Below, in pieces: positions 1-7,209 of a DNA stretch of 64,000 nt. Below the pieces are notes generated by a model. That model saw nothing but the letters and a program-made list of their open reading frames with translations. It was not told the origin of the DNA and searched no databases. Each line of letters begins with the position of its first letter. The stretch's first letter is position 1. Made by a program: the position numbers and the translations under genes. The stretch comes from Streptomyces sp. B93 (GTDB taxonomy: Bacteria > Actinomycetota > Actinomycetes > Streptomycetales > Streptomycetaceae): positions 124,001 through 188,000 of the forward strand of contig NZ_JAGPXL010000008.1 of assembly GCF_018070565.1 (NCBI RefSeq), written 5' to 3'.

Positions 1-327
1 GAGGAGTACACGGACGGCTTCCGCATCCTGGTCCGTGACTCGCCGATCCCGCAGTCCACGGGTTCCTTCGCCTCGCTGATCTCCGATATCGCCACCCAGG
101 TGGAGGACATCCTCGGCCGCGAGTTCAAGAGCCGCGGCTTCGACCCCAAGCTGGCCCCCCTCTACGCCCAGGCCCTGGTCGGCATGGTCGCCCTCACGGG
201 CCAGTGGTGGCTGGAGGTCCGCCGCCCCAAGAAGGCCGAGGTCGCCGCCCACCTGGTCAACCTGGCCTGGCACGGCCTGGACGGCCTGGAGGCGAAGCCT
301 CACCTGATAGGCCGCCGCAAGAGCTGA
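1..327 (+). CDS. TetR-family regulator, C-terminal part (5' end outside window)
   Basis: The reading frame is open from the first base and stops at 325-327, giving the last 108 residues of a longer protein. The helical sequence, with a segment reading GMVALTGQWWLEVRRPKKAEVAAHL and the ending LIGRRKS, looks like the ligand-binding C-terminal domain of a TetR-type repressor as found in Streptomyces. The DNA-binding domain would lie upstream and cannot be checked. The TetR assignment is therefore inference from the C-terminus alone; ligand and target are unknown. The next gene on the same strand starts 21 nt downstream. Confidence 0.6.
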   Translation, partial: EEYTDGFRILVRDSPIPQSTGSFASLISDIATQVEDILGREFKSRGFDPKLAPLYAQALVGMVALTGQWWLEVRRPKKAEVAAHLVNLAWHGLDGLEAKPHLIGRRKS

Positions 328-348
328 CCGGTATGGCACGCTGCGGCC

Positions 349-664
349 ATGCACCAGGTTCCCGTCAGCGAGGCCGCCCCCCCAGTTGGAGGCGCTGGCC
401 CACCGCGTCGCCCGGCACCGGGAGACCATCGCGCTCACTGTCGAGGGGCACGTGGCCGCCCTCCTCGTATCCCCCCGCGTCCTGGAAGACCTGGAGGACA
501 CCCTCGCCGTGGCTGACTACCGACGGCGCAAGGCGGAGGGCACGCTGGAGCCGGGCGTCCCACACGAGGAGGTCAGGCGGCTGCTGGGCTTGAGCTTCGA
601 TCCCTCGCCCTCTCAGAGCGGCTCCAGGAACTTCAGGCGGTTGCCCACGGGGTCCCCTGAGTAG
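349..664 (+). pseudogene. Phd/YefM-type antitoxin, frameshifted at a C7 run
   Basis: The ATG at 349 begins MHQVPVSEA, the usual opening of a Phd/YefM antitoxin DNA-binding domain. The frame is then lost and the rest of the family sequence (LEALAHRVARHRETIALTVEGHVAALLV, ending EVRRLLGL) continues in the +1 frame. Removing one C from the seven-C run at 377-383 restores one frame giving ...EAAPQLEALAHR..., 104 residues to the stop at 662-664. The last residues after LLGL overlap the 3' end of the convergent glyoxalase gene. No toxin gene (RelE, YoeB or Doc type) adjoins it, so it would be an orphan antitoxin. Either a pseudogene, a homopolymer sequencing error, or a slippage-switchable gene. Confidence 0.6.
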
Positions 665-972
665 AAGCGGCGGTGGCCCGGCAGGCCGTCGTCCCAGGTG
701 ATGGGCGCGCCGTGGGCTGCGAGGCGGGCGGCGAGGCTGTCGATGCCGGTGACCCTCAGGCCGGGGTGCGCCTTCCTGGCCGGGCGGAAGTCGTCCTCGA
801 TGCCCAGGTGCAGCTGGACGGGGCCCGCCTGGAACCAGCAGCCGCCGCGGGCAGCGAGCGCGGGTGGCTTGGGAATCTCCGTCATGCCTAGGACACCGGC
901 GTAGAAGGCACGCAGCCGCTCCTCGCTGCCCGGAGGGGCGGCGAGCTGGATGTGGTCGACCGCGGTGATCAT
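613..972 (-). CDS. glyoxalase/bleomycin-resistance-like (VOC) protein
   Basis: A 119-residue protein with the features of the vicinal oxygen chelate superfamily: the first module MITAVDHIQLAAPPGSEERLRAFYAGVLG and the final strand of the second module, SGDPVGNRLKFLEPL. Candidate metal ligands are His7, the His of QLHLG near residue 55 and the Glu near the C-terminus (FLEP). Its ATG overlaps the stop of the preceding tam gene by 4 nt (ATGA), so the two are probably co-transcribed and translationally coupled. This suggests a role near reactive-metabolite detoxification, but the substrate is not predictable from sequence. Confidence 0.85.
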   Translation of the reverse strand: MITAVDHIQLAAPPGSEERLRAFYAGVLGMTEIPKPPALAARGGCWFQAGPVQLHLGIEDDFRPARKAHPGLRVTGIDSLAARLAAHGAPITWDDGLPGHRRFYSGDPVGNRLKFLEPL

Positions 973-1772
973 GCGGACTCCCTGCGGGCCACCGCGAACA
1001 CGCGGCGGAAGGGGAACGGGGTGCCGTGTGGGCCCGGTGGGTAGGCCTCGCGGAGGGCAGACCGGTAGTCGGCGATGAACGCCTCCCGGGACTCCGGGTC
1101 GTCCGCGAGGGCCGTCAGGACCGGGCGCAGGCCCGTTCCCTTCACCCAGTCGAGCACCGGATCCTCCCCCGTCAGCAGGTGGACGTACGTCGTCTCCCAG
1201 GCGTCCACCGTGCAGCCGAGTGCGGTGAGGCGGGCCAGGTACGCCTCGGGGGTGTGGACGGCGTCCTCGTGGTGGAGGGTCGTGGAGAGCCGGTTCCGCC
1301 AGCGGGGGGACCGGGCGAGGTCCCGCATCAGGCGGTGGCTCGGGGCGTCGAAGTTGCCGGGGACCTGGAGGGCGAACGTGCCGCCGGGGACCAGCGCGGC
1401 GATCCAGTCGGGGAAGCGGTCGGCGTGGCCCGGCACCCACTGGAGGGTGGCGTTGCTGATGATCAGGTCGTGGGAGGCGGGCGCGGGCGTCCAGGTGCGG
1501 GCGTCGGCTTCCGCGAAGGCCGGCCGGGGGTGGTCGGCGCGCGCCTTGGCCAGCATCTCGGGTGAGTTGTCGTAGCCGGTGACGTGGGCGGTGGGCCAGC
1601 GTTCGGTGAGCAGCGCGGTGACGTTGCCGGGCCCGCAGCCGAGGTCGGCGATCCGCGGCGGGTCGCCGGGGAGGTCGGGGACGCGGGCCAGCAGGTCCAG
1701 GAACGGGCGGGCGCGGTGGTCGGCGTGGCGCAGGTACTGCGCGGGGTCCCAGCCGGGGGCAGCGGTCGTCAT
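969..1772 (-). CDS. tam: trans-aconitate 2-methyltransferase
   Basis: A 267-residue class I SAM-dependent methyltransferase. The SAM-binding motif DLGCGPGN is at residues 43-50, followed by GYDNSPEML and ISNATLQWVPGH, the pattern of trans-aconitate methyltransferases. These enzymes methylate trans-aconitate, a spontaneous isomer of cis-aconitate that inhibits aconitase. The start at 1772 (MTTAAPGWDPAQYL) is preferred over an in-frame ATG 12 codons upstream because the family begins here. It is divergent from a MarR regulator across a palindrome at 1797-1810. This matches the published S. coelicolor tam/tamR pair (TamR responds to citrate and trans-aconitate), as I recall it. Confidence 0.9.
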   Translation of the reverse strand: MTTAAPGWDPAQYLRHADHRARPFLDLLARVPDLPGDPPRIADLGCGPGNVTALLTERWPTAHVTGYDNSPEMLAKARADHPRPAFAEADARTWTPAPASHDLIISNATLQWVPGHADRFPDWIAALVPGGTFALQVPGNFDAPSHRLMRDLARSPRWRNRLSTTLHHEDAVHTPEAYLARLTALGCTVDAWETTYVHLLTGEDPVLDWVKGTGLRPVLTALADDPESREAFIADYRSALREAYPPGPHGTPFPFRRVFAVARRESA

Positions 1773-1796
1773 ACGACCAGACTGACAACCGAAGTA

Positions 1797-1810
1797 TCTT
1801 GACGTCAAGA
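1797..1810. promoter_or_regulatory. TamR operator, perfect 14-bp palindrome
   Basis: TCTTGACGTCAAGA reads identically on both strands and lies between the divergent tam and tamR genes. On the minus strand it contains a TTGACG hexamer suitably placed to be the tam -35 element, so binding would block tam transcription. MarR-family proteins bind such palindromes, and the arrangement matches the described TamR system. Assignment to TamR is inference from position and family knowledge. Confidence 0.8.
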
Positions 1811-1845
1811 GACTTCACGTCGACACAACCACTACACTGATCAGC

Positions 1846-2343
1846 ATGGAGGACGAGGTCGATCGGCTGGTCGCAGCATGGCGCCGGGAGCGCCCGGACC
1901 TCGACGTGGAACCACTAGAGGTCCTCAGCCGGGTGAGCAGACTGGCCCGGCACCTGGACCGCGCGCGCCGTCTGGCGTTCGCCGAGCACCACCTGGAGCC
2001 CTGGGAGTTCGACGTGCTGACCGCGCTCCGGCGCGCCGGGACGCCGTACCAGCTCTCCCCGGGACAACTGCTCACCCAGACCCTGGTCACCTCCGGCACG
2101 ATGACCAACCGCATCGACCGCCTCGCCAAGAAGAGCCTGGTCGAACGCCTCCCCGACCCCACCGACCGCCGCGGCGTCCTGGTCCGCCTCACCCCCGAGG
2201 GCAGGGACCGCGCGGACCAGGCACTCGCGGGCCTGCTGGACCAGGAGCGCGCCATCCTCGCCGAACTCTCGCACGCCCAGCGCGGCGAACTGGCCGCCCT
2301 GCTACGCCAGCTGACCGCCCCGTTCGACAACATCCCCGGTTAG
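1846..2343 (+). CDS. tamR: MarR-family regulator TamR
   Basis: A 165-residue MarR protein. The winged helix-turn-helix spans about residues 60-125, with the recognition-helix region TSGTMTNRIDRL and the wing LPDPTDRRGVLVRLT. The N-terminal extension (residues 1-40, charged and helical) is typical of the TamR/UrtR-like subgroup. It is divergent from tam, and the 14-bp palindrome between them is the probable operator for both. A TACACT hexamer at 1833-1838 lies 7 nt before the ATG and no Shine-Dalgarno sequence is visible, so the message may be leaderless. The last 42 nt are shared, in antisense, with the convergent response regulator. Confidence 0.88.
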   Translation: MEDEVDRLVAAWRRERPDLDVEPLEVLSRVSRLARHLDRARRLAFAEHHLEPWEFDVLTALRRAGTPYQLSPGQLLTQTLVTSGTMTNRIDRLAKKSLVERLPDPTDRRGVLVRLTPEGRDRADQALAGLLDQERAILAELSHAQRGELAALLRQLTAPFDNIPG

Positions 2344-3072
2344 GTCGACCGGACCCACCCCGGCCCGCCGCGCCAGCGCGACCGCCGCCAGGGTGGAGTG
2401 GACGCCCAGCTTCCCGAGGACGTTCTGCATATGCGTGCGCACGGTGTGCGGGGAGAGGTACAGGCGCTCCGCGACCGCCTTGCGCCCGAGCCCCGCCACC
2501 ATGCACCGCAGCACCTCCCGCTCCCGCGGCGTCAGCGACTCCACGAGCCGCTCGCTCTCGGTGCGGTGCTTGCGGGCGGCGGTCAACTCCCGCAGCACGC
2601 CCGTGAGCAGGGCGGGCGGCAGATGGGTCTCGTCACGCAGCACACCCCGTATGACGGTCAGCAGCCGGGACAGCGAACAGTCCTTCGCCACCCAGCCGGA
2701 CGCCCCGGCCTGCAACGCGAGCGCCGCCCGCCGGGGCTCGTCGCGCTCGGCGAGGACGACGATCCGCACACCGGGCTGCGCGGTGCGCACCCCCGCGACC
2801 AGCGACAACCCGTCGACGAGCCCTTCCTCACCGTTCTCCCGCACGGGTACGGCGGCGGGCCGGACCCCCGGCACGCTGCCGCCCAGATCGGCGTCGACGA
2901 GCAGCACATCGAACCGGCGCCCTTCGGCGGCCGCCCGCTCCAGACTGCGCAGCGCGGCGGGACCGCTCCCGGCCGCGGACACCTCGACATCGGGCTCGGC
3001 GGCCAGTGCCGCGGCGAGCGACTCCGCGAAAATGCGGTGGTCGTCGACGACCAGGACTCGGATGCGAACCAC
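2302..3072 (-). CDS. LuxR-family (NarL-type) response regulator
   Basis: A 256-residue two-domain regulator. The receiver has the acidic pair in VLVVDDHR (residues 7-13), a probable phospho-acceptor Asp60 in FDVLLVDADL, and the Lys of GWVAKD near residue 130. The LuxR/GerE DNA-binding domain occupies about residues 178-242 (LTPREREVLRCMVAGLGRKAVAERLYLSPHTVRTHMQNVLGKLGVHST). The receiver carries an insertion after Asp60 (residues 64-85), longer than in typical NarL proteins. The GTG start at 3072 follows a strong purine-rich ribosome site (GGGGAAGGGG). No histidine kinase is adjacent, so the partner is unknown. Confidence 0.88.
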   Translation of the reverse strand: MVRIRVLVVDDHRIFAESLAAALAAEPDVEVSAAGSGPAALRSLERAAAEGRRFDVLLVDADLGGSVPGVRPAAVPVRENGEEGLVDGLSLVAGVRTAQPGVRIVVLAERDEPRRAALALQAGASGWVAKDCSLSRLLTVIRGVLRDETHLPPALLTGVLRELTAARKHRTESERLVESLTPREREVLRCMVAGLGRKAVAERLYLSPHTVRTHMQNVLGKLGVHSTLAAVALARRAGVGPVDLTGDVVERGGQLA

Positions 3073-3138
3073 GAAACCCCCTTCCCCAAGCTCTCCATGA
3101 GCAGGGGATCACCCCATCGTCGGAGCCGACGACCGGTG

Positions 3139-3258
3139 CGGGCACGACACCCGAAGCTCCCGGGTTTCCTTGCGGTCGCTTACCCCGGGATGGGTCGCCG
3201 CAGCCACACGGCCGCCGCCGTGCAGAGACTGCTACCCCCACTTCGGGTGTCGTACCCG
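3139..3258. promoter_or_regulatory. pair of inverted 18-bp motifs in the divergent promoter region
   Basis: The 308-nt gap between the response regulator (start 3072) and the GNAT gene (start 3381) holds two copies, in opposite orientation, of an 18-mer CTTCGGGTGTCGTRCCCG: minus strand at 3139-3156 and plus strand at 3241-3258, differing at one base. Each copy has an internal CGGG/CCCG dyad. The symmetry suggests a regulator binding both promoters, possibly the adjacent response regulator itself. That assignment is inference. Confidence 0.4.
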
Positions 3259-3276
3259 ACTTGTCTCGCCCCCTGA

Positions 3277-3302
3277 ACAGCACCGGCCCCCACCGGTGCT
3301 GT
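3277..3302. repeat. 10-bp hairpin in the GNAT upstream region
   Basis: ACAGCACCGG (3277-3286) and CCGGTGCTGT (3293-3302) form a perfect 10-bp stem with a 6-nt loop, about 80 nt before the GNAT start. No gene ends immediately before it on the plus strand, so it could be a leader hairpin or an operator rather than a terminator. Confidence 0.35.
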
Positions 3303-3380
3303 CCATCAGAGTACGGGCGGGGGCCGTAAGGGGAAGGAAATTCACAGAACTGGCCGCCCAGCGCGTTTATGGTGTGCCGC

Positions 3381-3824
3381 ATGTTTCGTCTGGAGACAGA
3401 AGTCGACAAGGCCCGACGCGATCTGCTCCGCGCCCGCCTGCGGGACACCAACACCAAGGCGTCCCCCGTCCTGCGCGCCCTGCGCGGCACCCCCGAGGAG
3501 CACGACACCCCCCTGCACATCTGGGCCATGGACCGGCACGACGCCCTCGCCGGCGGCCTGGTCGGCTACACCTGGGCGACCTGGCTGCACGTCAACTACC
3601 TCTGGGTGGACCGGGCCCACCGCGGCGGCGGCCTCGGCTCCCGCCTCCTCGCCGAGGCCGAACACCTCGCCGCCTCGGAACGCGGCTGCCGGGCCGCCCG
3701 CCTGGAGACCTGGGACTTCCAGGCCCCCGGCTTCTACACCAGACTCGGCTACGACATCGTCTGCGTGATCGACGACTACCCGCCGGGCATCACCGAGTAC
3801 ACGCTCACCAAGCGACTGCCCTGA
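3381..3824 (+). CDS. GNAT-family N-acetyltransferase
   Basis: A 147-residue protein with the GNAT acetyl-CoA-binding signature: beta-4 LHVNYLWVDRAHRGGGLGSRLLAEAEHLA followed by the ARLETWDFQAPGFYTRLGYD region. The pyrophosphate loop is RGGGLGS, a good match to the R/Q-x-x-G-x-G/A consensus. The start ATG at 3381 (MFRLETEV) is chosen. An ATG at 3369 in the same frame would add four residues. The acceptor substrate cannot be predicted. It is convergent with galK and only 3 nt separate the two stop codons, with no terminator hairpin between them. Confidence 0.85.
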   Translation: MFRLETEVDKARRDLLRARLRDTNTKASPVLRALRGTPEEHDTPLHIWAMDRHDALAGGLVGYTWATWLHVNYLWVDRAHRGGGLGSRLLAEAEHLAASERGCRAARLETWDFQAPGFYTRLGYDIVCVIDDYPPGITEYTLTKRLP

Positions 3825-3827
3825 CCC

Positions 3828-4991
3828 CTACCGCAGCCGCCGCGCGCCCTCCGCGGGCACCGCCTCGAACACCCGGGGCTCGGTGAACCCGGCCGCGGCG
3901 AAGGCCTCCTGGACGGCCTTAGTGACCGCGTCGACGTCGGCGGTCTCCGCCAGCACGATCGCCGAGCCGCCGAAGCCGCCGCCGGTCATCCGGGCGCCGA
4001 GCGCACCGGCGGCCAGGGCGGTGTCGACGACGAGGTCCAGCTCCGGGCAGGAGACGCGGAAGTCGTCGCGCAGCGAGGCGTGGCCCTCGACCAGGACGGG
4101 CCCGATGGCGCGGGTCTCACCGGCCTCCAGCAGCCCGACGACCCGCTCCACCCGCTCGTCCTCGGTCACCACGTGCCGCACCAGCCGCCGTACCTCCTCC
4201 TCGTCGCCGAGCCGCGCCAGCGCCGCGTCCAGCTCCGCGTACGGGATGTCCCGCAGGGCGTCCACGCCCAGCAGGGCGGCGCCCTTCTCGCAGCCCGCGC
4301 GGCGCCTGCCGTACTCGCCCTCGCTGTGGGAGTGCTTGACACGCGTGTCGACGACGAGCAGGCGCATGCCCTCGGCGGCGAGGTCGAAGGGGATCTGCCG
4401 CTGGGACAGGTCGCGGGTGTCGAGGAAGAGCGCGTGGCCCGCCTCGCAGCAGGCGGACGCGGTCTGGTCCATGATCCCGACGGGCGCGCCGACGTAGACG
4501 TTCTCGGCACGCTGGCACAGCCGGGCCAGCTGCCACCCGCGCAGTCCGAGCCCGTACAGGTCGTTCAGCGCGAGCGCGACCACGACCTCCAGGGCGGCCG
4601 AGGAGGACAGGCCCGCGCCCGCCGGGACGGTGGCGGCCAGGTGGATGTCGGCGCCGGTCACGGCGTGCCCGGCCTCCCGCAGCGCCCACACCACACCGGC
4701 CGGGTACGCGGTCCAGTCCCGGTCGGTCCCGGGGGCGAGGGCGTCGACGCGCAGCTCCACGACCCCGCCCTCGACGTCGGCGGAGTGCAGCCGCAGTACG
4801 CCGTCCTCGCGCCGGGCCACGGCCGCGACCGCGGTGTGCGGCAGCGCGAACGGCATCACGAAGCCGTCGTTGTAGTCGGTGTGCTCACCGATGAGGTTCA
4901 CCCGGCCCGGCGCGGCCCAGACCCCCTCCGGTTCGCTCCCGTACAGCCGCGTGAACCGCTCAGCGACTTCGGCCGCCGTATCGACGCTCAT
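3828..4991 (-). CDS. galK: galactokinase
   Basis: A 387-residue GHMP kinase that phosphorylates alpha-D-galactose to galactose 1-phosphate, the first step of the Leloir pathway. The galactokinase signature GRVNLIGEHTDYNDGFVMP is near residues 29-47. The GHMP ATP-binding motif VPAGAGLSSSAALEV is near 124-138 and the third motif TGGGFGGSAIVL is near the C-terminus. It is the last gene of the galT-galE-galK operon, 34 nt after galE. Length is normal for bacterial GalK. Confidence 0.97.
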   Translation of the reverse strand: MSVDTAAEVAERFTRLYGSEPEGVWAAPGRVNLIGEHTDYNDGFVMPFALPHTAVAAVARREDGVLRLHSADVEGGVVELRVDALAPGTDRDWTAYPAGVVWALREAGHAVTGADIHLAATVPAGAGLSSSAALEVVVALALNDLYGLGLRGWQLARLCQRAENVYVGAPVGIMDQTASACCEAGHALFLDTRDLSQRQIPFDLAAEGMRLLVVDTRVKHSHSEGEYGRRRAGCEKGAALLGVDALRDIPYAELDAALARLGDEEEVRRLVRHVVTEDERVERVVGLLEAGETRAIGPVLVEGHASLRDDFRVSCPELDLVVDTALAAGALGARMTGGGFGGSAIVLAETADVDAVTKAVQEAFAAAGFTEPRVFEAVPAEGARRLR

Positions 4992-5025
4992 CCCCAGACC
5001 TCTCCCTGCCTGAACTGCCAGCCTG

Positions 5026-5988
5026 CTACTTGTCGCGCCGCTGCGCGAAGGCCCACGCGTCCGCGACGATGCCCGCGAGATCCGCGCGGGACGGATTCCA
5101 GCCGAGCCGCTCCCGGGCGACCTCGGCGGAGGCGACCAGGACGGCCGGGTCGCCGCCCCGGCGTGGTGCGGTGACCTCGGGGACCGGATGCCCCGTCACC
5201 TGCCGGACGGTCTCGATGACCTCGCGGACGGAGAAGCCGTTGCCGTTGCCGAGGTTGCAGATCAGGTGTTCGCCGGGGGTGGCCGCGGTGAGGGCCAGCA
5301 GATGGGCCTCGGCCAGGTCGGCGACGTGGATGTAGTCGCGGACGCAGGTGCCGTCCGGCGTCGGGTAGTCGTCGCCGTACACGGAGATGGCGTCGCGCCG
5401 TCCCTGGGCTACCTGGAAGACCACCGGGATCAGATGCGTCTCGGGGTCGTGCCGCTCCCCGAACTCGCCGTACGCGCCCGCCACGTTGAAGTACCGCAGC
5501 GAGACGGCCCCCAGCCCGTGGGCGGCGGCCTCGCCGCTGATCATGTGGTCGACGGCGAGCTTGGAGGCGCCGTAGGGGTTGGTGGGCGCGGTCGGGGCGC
5601 TCTCCACGATGGGCGTGCGCTCCGGCTCACCGTAGGTGGCGGCGGTCGACGAGAACACCAGCCGCCGTACGCCCGCCTCCCGCATGGCCCCGAGCAGGGC
5701 CATGGTGCCGCCGACGTTGTTGTCCCAGTACTTCTCGGGCTTCACCACGGACTCGCCGACCTGCGAGAAGGCGGCGAAGTGCAGCACACCGTCGTACGAG
5801 GAGTCCAGCCATTTGGCGGCATCCCGGATGTCGCCCTCGACGAAGGAGGCGCCCGCCGGGACGCCCTCCCGGAACCCGGTGGAGAGGTTGTCGAGGACGA
5901 CGACCTCGTGCCCGGCCTCCAGCAGATGCTGGGCGACGACACTGCCGACGTACCCCGCCCCGCCGGTCACCAGGTACTTCCCGCTCAT
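5026..5988 (-). CDS. galE: UDP-glucose 4-epimerase
   Basis: A 320-residue short-chain dehydrogenase/epimerase that interconverts UDP-galactose and UDP-glucose. The Rossmann motif TGGAGYVGS is at residues 8-16. The catalytic triad is visible as the Ser/Thr of [10 protein letters not shown] and the Tyr-x-x-x-Lys of [11 protein letters not shown]. The C-terminal substrate-binding region contains [15 protein letters not shown]. Its ATG overlaps the galT stop by 4 nt (ATGA), implying translational coupling. The product also feeds cell-envelope sugar synthesis. Confidence 0.97.
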   Translation of the reverse strand: MSGKYLVTGGAGYVGSVVAQHLLEAGHEVVVLDNLSTGFREGVPAGASFVEGDIRDAAKWLDSSYDGVLHFAAFSQVGESVVKPEKYWDNNVGGTMALLGAMREAGVRRLVFSSTAATYGEPERTPIVESAPTAPTNPYGASKLAVDHMISGEAAAHGLGAVSLRYFNVAGAYGEFGERHDPETHLIPVVFQVAQGRRDAISVYGDDYPTPDGTCVRDYIHVADLAEAHLLALTAATPGEHLICNLGNGNGFSVREVIETVRQVTGHPVPEVTAPRRGGDPAVLVASAEVARERLGWNPSRADLAGIVADAWAFAQRRDK

Positions 5989-7046
5989 GAACTAGCCACC
6001 TCTCGCAGTCGCTCGGCCGCGCGCTCCGGCGGCACGTCGTTGATGAACACGCTCATGCCGGACTCGGAACCCGCGAGGTACTTCAGCTTGCCGGACGTAC
6101 GGCGGATCGTGAAAAGCTCGAGGTGCAGCGCGAAGTCGTCACGGCTGACACCGTCGAACTCCTCCAACTGGCCGAACGGCGCCTGGTGCCAGGCGGCGAT
6201 GTACGGCGTCGGAGACTCGTTCTCCCCGAAAAGCCGGTCGAAGCGCCTCAAGAGTTCCAGATACACCTGGGGAAACTCTGTGCGCGCGGCCTCGTCGAGC
6301 CCCAGCAGGTCGGGCACCCGGCGCCGCGGGTACAGGTGGACCTCGTACGGCCAGTGCGCGGCGTACGGCACGAAGGCGACCCAGTGTTCACCCGCAAGGA
6401 CGACCCGCTCGTCGGCGGTCTCCCGCTCCAGCACGGCGTCGAACAGGTTCTCCCCGCCGGTGGCCTCCTTGTGGGCGGCGACCTGACGCAGCATCAGGGC
6501 CGTGCGGGGGGTGGTGAAGGGGTAGGCGTAGATCTGCCCGTGGGGGTGCTGGAGCGTGACACCGATCTCGGCCCCGCGGTTCTCGAAGCAGAACACCTGT
6601 TCCACAGCGGAAATATGGGACAATTCGGCGGTCCGGTCGGTCCATGCGTCCAGGACCAACCGCGCCTGTTCCGGGGTGAGATCGGAGAACGACGCCTGAT
6701 GGTCAGAGGTGAAGCAGACGACCTCGCAGCGACCGGAGTCCCCGGCGAGCGAGGGGAAACGATTCTCGAAGACCACCACGTCGTACGACGCGTCAGGAAC
6801 CTCGCTCAGCCGCCCCTGCCGGGACGGGCACAGCGGGCACTCGTCGGCGGGCGGGTGATAGGTCCGGCCCTGGCGGTGTGAGGCGATGGCGACCGAGTCC
6901 CCCAGCAGCGGGTCGCGCCGGATCTCGGAGGTGGTGACGGTGGGCTCCAGGGGGCGCTGGTCCACCGCGTTCCGCACCACGTCGTCGCGCAGGTCGTAGT
7001 AGATCAGCTCGCGACCGTCGGCCAGCCGGGTCGAGGTCTTCTTCAC
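5985..7046 (-). CDS. galT: galactose-1-phosphate uridylyltransferase
   Basis: A 353-residue HIT-superfamily enzyme that exchanges UMP between UDP-glucose and galactose 1-phosphate. The active-site motif is [11 protein letters not shown], with the nucleophilic His after HPH. Zinc ligands are seen in DECPLCPS near the N-terminus. I chose the GTG at 7046 ([22 protein letters not shown]) because a GGGAGA ribosome site lies 4 nt upstream and the family begins here. The longer frame to 7127 runs into the AT-richer promoter region. First gene of the gal operon, divergent from the symporter. Confidence 0.95.
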   Translation of the reverse strand: MKKTSTRLADGRELIYYDLRDDVVRNAVDQRPLEPTVTTSEIRRDPLLGDSVAIASHRQGRTYHPPADECPLCPSRQGRLSEVPDASYDVVVFENRFPSLAGDSGRCEVVCFTSDHQASFSDLTPEQARLVLDAWTDRTAELSHISAVEQVFCFENRGAEIGVTLQHPHGQIYAYPFTTPRTALMLRQVAAHKEATGGENLFDAVLERETADERVVLAGEHWVAFVPYAAHWPYEVHLYPRRRVPDLLGLDEAARTEFPQVYLELLRRFDRLFGENESPTPYIAAWHQAPFGQLEEFDGVSRDDFALHLELFTIRRTSGKLKYLAGSESGMSVFINDVPPERAAERLREVASS

Positions 7047-7167
7047 CGGATCTCCCACCACTCTCCAAACAGAATCAAACACATCGAAACACAACTCACC
7101 ACAATCGTCAACATCACAATCAAACAAAGAACATCAACAGAAGTGTTCAATTACTGAACGCGGAGGC
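7047..7167. promoter_or_regulatory. galT / symporter divergent promoter and operator region
   Basis: This 121-nt region is the most AT-rich in the window. Read toward galT it carries repeated hexamers related to TGTGAT (exact at 7113-7118, with TGTTGAT, GTTTGAT and CGATGTG variants around it). As I recall, TGTGAT-type hexamer repeats are the described complex operator of the Streptomyces galP1 promoter. On the symporter side an inverted repeat GTTCA-N5-TGAAC lies at 7145-7159. The arrangement supports co-regulation of galactose catabolism and uptake. No regulator gene is adjacent. Confidence 0.65.
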
Positions 7168-7209
7168 ATGGGTTCCGCGGTATCGGTTCGCGCAACGAAG
7201 CGAGTACTT

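Noticed and set aside
7168..7209. ATG 7168 as the symporter start
   Set aside because: Its GGAGG is only 1 nt away, and the 14 extra residues have no family similarity. Left as an alternative.
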